Part shown: positions 32,238 through 34,542 of the stretch, piece after piece
Layout of the letters: every line of letters begins with the position of its first letter
Numbering within the stretch: position 1 is the stretch's first letter
Origin: Methanothrix sp.
GTDB lineage: Archaea > Halobacteriota > Methanosarcinia > Methanotrichales > Methanotrichaceae
NCBI GenBank assembly: GCA_011620785.1
Contig: WOYM01000063.1
Coordinates: 1-34,542, forward strand
Reading direction: 5' to 3'
DNA length: 34,542 nucleotides
The notes under the pieces: generated by a model
What the model was told of the DNA's origin: nothing
Database searches by the model: none
What the model saw: only the letters and a program-made list of their open reading frames with translations
Made by a program: the position numbers and the translations under genes

Positions 32238-32624
32238 ATGGCAGTGGATGTTAAGATCGCCACCTACGAGGATATCTTCCAGTATGAGGCGGGAAGGAAA
32301 GGGATGCACTCCGATGAGTGCCTTCAGCTCAGCGCCCAGATTCTCATGGACAAGGAGGATATGGCCAGTCTCGGGGTGAAGGACGGGGCGCGGGTTCTGG
32401 TGGAGAATGAGATGGGCAGGGTGGTGCTCGTGGCCAGGGCGTCTGGGGATAAGGCTCATCCGGGCGTGGCGTTCATGATCGAAAGCCCGTGGTCTCATCA
32501 GCTGGAAGACGACGAGCCTTGCAGGCACGGAGCCTCGGGGTTTAAAGGTATATCCGCCACGGTCACACCATCACAGGATAATGTGACTGAACTGTCAGAG
32601 ATTGTGCAGAGGATAAAAGAGTAA
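32238..32624 (+). CDS. fwdD: formylmethanofuran dehydrogenase subunit D
   Basis: This 128-aa molybdopterin-dinucleotide-binding domain is split off from the catalytic subunit in this enzyme family. Typical features are YEDIFQYEAG at the N-terminus, GVKDGARVLVENEMGRVVL in the middle, and the cofactor-contacting segment HPGVAFMIESPWSHQL near the C-terminus, then GFKGISATVTPS. It starts immediately after the fwdB stop. Only B, D and the Fe-S subunit are here; A (amidohydrolase), C and F must be elsewhere. Next is argF, 16 nt away. Confidence 0.94.
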   Translation: MAVDVKIATYEDIFQYEAGRKGMHSDECLQLSAQILMDKEDMASLGVKDGARVLVENEMGRVVLVARASGDKAHPGVAFMIESPWSHQLEDDEPCRHGASGFKGISATVTPSQDNVTELSEIVQRIKE

Positions 32625-32640
32625 GAGTGAGGTGCAGAGC

Positions 32641-33555
32641 ATGAATCTCATCTCCATTGCCGATCTATCTCGAGAGGATATCCTGCGGCTTATCCAGAGC
32701 GCGGAGGCCTTCCGGGCCAGGCGCGGCCGGCATGGCCAGCCCCTGGAGGGAAGGAGCCTGGCCATGATCTTCGAGAAGCCCTCCACCAGGACCCGGGTCA
32801 GCCTGGAGGTGGCGGCCTCGGAATTAGGGGGCCATCCTCTCTACCTATCGTCAAGCGAGCTGCAGCTGGGCCGGGGGGAGACCATAGCCGATACGGCCCG
32901 GGTGCTCTCCCGCTATGTGCATGGCATCACCGCCCGGGTCTATTCCCACAGCACTGTGCTCCAGCTGGCGGAGCACGCCAGCGTCCCGGTGATCAATGCC
33001 CTGTCCGACTGGGAGCATCCCCTGCAGATATTGGCCGACCTCCAGACCATGAGCCAGAACTTCCGGGCTCTGGATGGCCTGCAGATCGGCTGGATTGGGG
33101 ATGGGAATAACGTCTGCAACTCCTTGATTCTGGCCTCGGCCATCCTGAGGATGGAGATCACCGTGGCCTCCCCGCCAGGGTACGAGCCCAAGCCCGAGAT
33201 ATTGGAAGAGGCCCGCGCCCTGGGCGGAAGCCCGCGGGTGGTCGAGGAGCCGGAGGAGGCGGCCCGGGGTGCGGACGTTTTGGTCACCGACACCTGGGTC
33301 TCCATGGGGGATGAGGCGGAGGAGGCGGAAAGGCTGAGGGTATTCGGCCGGTATCAGATCAACTCCGAGCTTATGGCCGCTGCCGCGGAAAAGGCCATTG
33401 CCCTGCATTGCCTGCCTGCCCACCGGGGGCAGGAGATCACCGATGAGGTGATGGACGGGCCCAGGTCCCGGGTGTTCGATGAGGCAGAGAACCGGATGCA
33501 CACCAGCAAAGCGGTGATGGCCTGGCTGATGGGAGAGAAGCAGTGCGAGAAGTGA
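32641..33555 (+). CDS. argF: ornithine carbamoyltransferase
   Basis: This 304-aa enzyme makes citrulline from carbamoyl phosphate and ornithine in arginine biosynthesis. The carbamoyl-phosphate motif STRTR is at 48-52, the HPLQILAD motif is present (SDWEHPLQILAD), and the ornithine/catalytic motif HCLPAHRG occurs near the C-terminus with DTWVSMGDE before it. Length is typical. The ATG at 32641 is chosen since GAGGTG lies 6 nt upstream; three codons earlier a GTG overlaps that site. It follows fwdD closely and could be cotranscribed, though the functions are unrelated. Confidence 0.96.
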   Translation: MNLISIADLSREDILRLIQSAEAFRARRGRHGQPLEGRSLAMIFEKPSTRTRVSLEVAASELGGHPLYLSSSELQLGRGETIADTARVLSRYVHGITARVYSHSTVLQLAEHASVPVINALSDWEHPLQILADLQTMSQNFRALDGLQIGWIGDGNNVCNSLILASAILRMEITVASPPGYEPKPEILEEARALGGSPRVVEEPEEAARGADVLVTDTWVSMGDEAEEAERLRVFGRYQINSELMAAAAEKAIALHCLPAHRGQEITDEVMDGPRSRVFDEAENRMHTSKAVMAWLMGEKQCEK

Positions 33556-33561
33556 TCTTCC

Positions 33562-34002
33562 TTGACCCAGATCAGTGCAAAGAGAGCCTGTCGGTATAAA
33601 GATAAGCTGGATCTGGTCTTCAAGAGAGCGGGTCAGGTGGAGGAGTGGCTGGCCAATGTCTCAGAGGACGAATTTTTAGAGGATGACAAGACAAAGCTTG
33701 CCGTCTACAAAGCCTTCCAGGAGGCGGTGGAGGCCAGCCTCGATCTGGTGGCTATGATGTGCAAGGATCTGGGCATAACATCTCAGGATGATTACAGCAA
33801 CCTGGAAAAGCTCGCTGCTCTTTCCGCCCAGTCTCGAGAGGTTCTCATCGAGGCCAACGGCCTTCGCAATCATCTGGTTCACAGGTACAATAGGAGAGAC
33901 GATCTCCTGGCCATGCAGAGCATGAAGGATCTGGAGGGCGGGATTGTCGCCTTCGGAGAGGAGGTGGTGGGATGGCTGGAGAGGTCGTTACCGAACGGCT
34001 AG
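33562..34002 (+). CDS. hepT: HEPN toxin, HepT family (DUF86)
   Basis: This 146-aa all-helical HEPN-domain protein is the probable RNase toxin of a HepT/MntA system. The RX4-6H motif with the trailing Tyr is R102-N-H-L-V-H107-R-Y109, matching RX4HXY, where the Tyr is the site AMPylated by MntA in studied pairs. The start is a TTG (33562), 6 nt after the argF stop, with no strong ribosome binding site. It overlaps mntA by 31 nt, so the two are coupled. Confidence 0.88.
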   Translation: MTQISAKRACRYKDKLDLVFKRAGQVEEWLANVSEDEFLEDDKTKLAVYKAFQEAVEASLDLVAMMCKDLGITSQDDYSNLEKLAALSAQSREVLIEANGLRNHLVHRYNRRDDLLAMQSMKDLEGGIVAFGEEVVGWLERSLPNG

Positions 34003-34412
34003 GAAAAGAGTTGCAGTTTCTGGCAGAGCCCTCCTGGAAGAAGAGGGTTTTAGGAGTGCTGCTCTACGGCTCCTGGGCGCGGGGCGATGCCGGGCCGGAT
34101 AGCGACATAGACATCTGCCTGGTGGCCCCGGAGGCAGAGGATAGGGCAGGGCTGTGGAGGGAGTTCGTCTCCCATCTTCGTTCCGAGAAGTACGACCTGA
34201 GGATCTTCGAGATCCTGCCGCTGCATATCAAGATGGCAGTGATAGATGAGGGTTCGGTTCTCTGGTCCCGGGATATTCTGGAGCTTTATGAGTACTTTTA
34301 TCCCTTCCGGCGGGAGTGGGATGATCAGAAGCACAGGCACGATCTCTCCCCTGGGGAGATGAGAGAGCTGATAGCGGCGGCCAGGAGGGCGCGCAAGGGC
34401 GACGGGCCCTAA
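33972..34412 (+). CDS. mntA: MntA-type nucleotidyltransferase antitoxin
   Basis: This 146-aa minimal nucleotidyltransferase has G33-S34 and D45-x-D47 (GSWARGDAGPDSDIDICL), i.e. the GSX10DXD motif. In HepT/MntA systems it blocks the toxin by transferring AMP units to its Tyr. The C-terminal part is helical and rich in Arg/Glu. The ATG at 33972 has GGAGG 7-8 nt upstream within the hepT coding sequence. It ends 76 bp before a tRNA-Leu gene. Confidence 0.88.
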   Translation: MAGEVVTERLGKELQFLAEPSWKKRVLGVLLYGSWARGDAGPDSDIDICLVAPEAEDRAGLWREFVSHLRSEKYDLRIFEILPLHIKMAVIDEGSVLWSRDILELYEYFYPFRREWDDQKHRHDLSPGEMRELIAAARRARKGDGP

Positions 34413-34445
34413 AGGGGATCGCAAAGTTCTAGTAGAGCAGAGTTC

Positions 34446-34451
34446 TTTAAT
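34446..34451 (+). promoter_or_regulatory. possible tRNA-Leu box A
   Basis: TTTAAT lies 38 bp before the tRNA start. A perfect inverted repeat, CCCC-AAAAA-GGGG, lies between (34461-34473). It may end the mntA message or be part of a short tRNA leader. Confidence 0.3.
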
Positions 34452-34488
34452 GTGGCCGAGCCCCAAAAAGGGGTGCATGCCGAAGAAC

Positions 34489-34542
34489 GCGGGGGTTGCC
34501 AAGTGGTTAAAGGCGCAGGGCTTAGGACCCTGTCACGAAGGT
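34489..34542 (+). tRNA. tRNA-Leu (anticodon TAG), truncated by the window end
   Basis: The acceptor 5' strand GCGGGGG is followed by TT, the D-arm GCC...GGC and an anticodon stem CAGGG/CCCTG. The loop is CTTAGGA, giving anticodon TAG, which reads CUN Leu codons. The start of a long class II variable arm follows (TCACGAAGGT). The rest lies outside the window. Confidence 0.92.

Noticed and set aside
32851..33501. A 216-codon leftward frame opposite argF
   Set aside because: It is an antisense shadow of the ornithine carbamoyltransferase gene with no homology-like motifs.
34461..34473. CCCC-AAAAA-GGGG as an intrinsic terminator
   Set aside because: There is no T tract after it and it sits between the likely box A and the tRNA; the stem is only 4 bp, so I only mention it with the tRNA promoter.

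Overview
The window is a gene-dense piece of a euryarchaeal methanogen chromosome, most likely from a Methanothrix (Methanosaeta)-type organism. Archaeal markers are TFB, Gar1, Nog1, a thermosome subunit, the L7Ae-S28e-L24e-Ndk-IF2 operon, SRP54, an Lsm protein, aIF1 and the archaeal cobalamin genes cobY and cobZ. Methanogenesis is indicated by formylmethanofuran dehydrogenase subunits and a methanopterin-related DHPS-like protein. The genus is an inference from overall gene content and composition. Nothing in the window looks like a phage, an insertion sequence or a CRISPR array.

Layout. 1-4.0 kb: a beta-CASP/MBL nuclease-like protein, two small ORFs, and gar1-tfb. 4.0-8.6 kb: nog1, a HemK2-type methyltransferase, a membrane-anchored PLD-like protein, the thermosome and a cold-shock protein. 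8.7-12.3 kb: a decayed GDT1 (TMEM165-family) cation transporter gene directly behind the translation operon rpl7ae-rps28e-rpl24e-ndk-infB. 12.3-18.0 kb: an anchored exported protein, a DHPS-like protein, a DUF473-like protein and a PAC2 protein, divergent from a fused ADP-forming acetate-CoA ligase. 18.1-22.2 kb: two small exported proteins flanking srp54 and a papain-fold protein whose catalytic Cys is Ser. 22.4-24.6 kb: the cobalamin operon cobZ-cobS-cobY plus a hypothetical gene. 24.7-25.9 kb: a compact operon of PII-like, NifU-like, Lsm and an RPC34/TFE-beta-like winged-helix Fe-S protein. 25.9-30.4 kb: aIF1 and two large vWA membrane proteins. 30.5-32.6 kb: fwdG-like, fwdB and fwdD. 32.6-34.5 kb: argF, a HepT/MntA toxin-antitoxin pair and a tRNA-Leu cut by the window end.

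The most notable observations are: (1) a C1A peptidase-fold protein with Cys25 replaced by Ser but His and Asn retained; (2) a GDT1 remnant with an amber codon inside its signature motif; (3) three genes (hemK2-like, ndk, cobY) whose family-conserved N-termini lie upstream of any ATG, GTG or TTG, implying CTG or ATA/ATT starts; (4) a winged-helix protein with a C-terminal four-Cys motif like the RPC34/TFE-beta Fe-S site, in an operon with a NifU-type scaffold; and (5) a K-turn-like hairpin just before the rpl7ae ribosome binding site. All calls were made by reading the sequence and from family knowledge. No database search was run.
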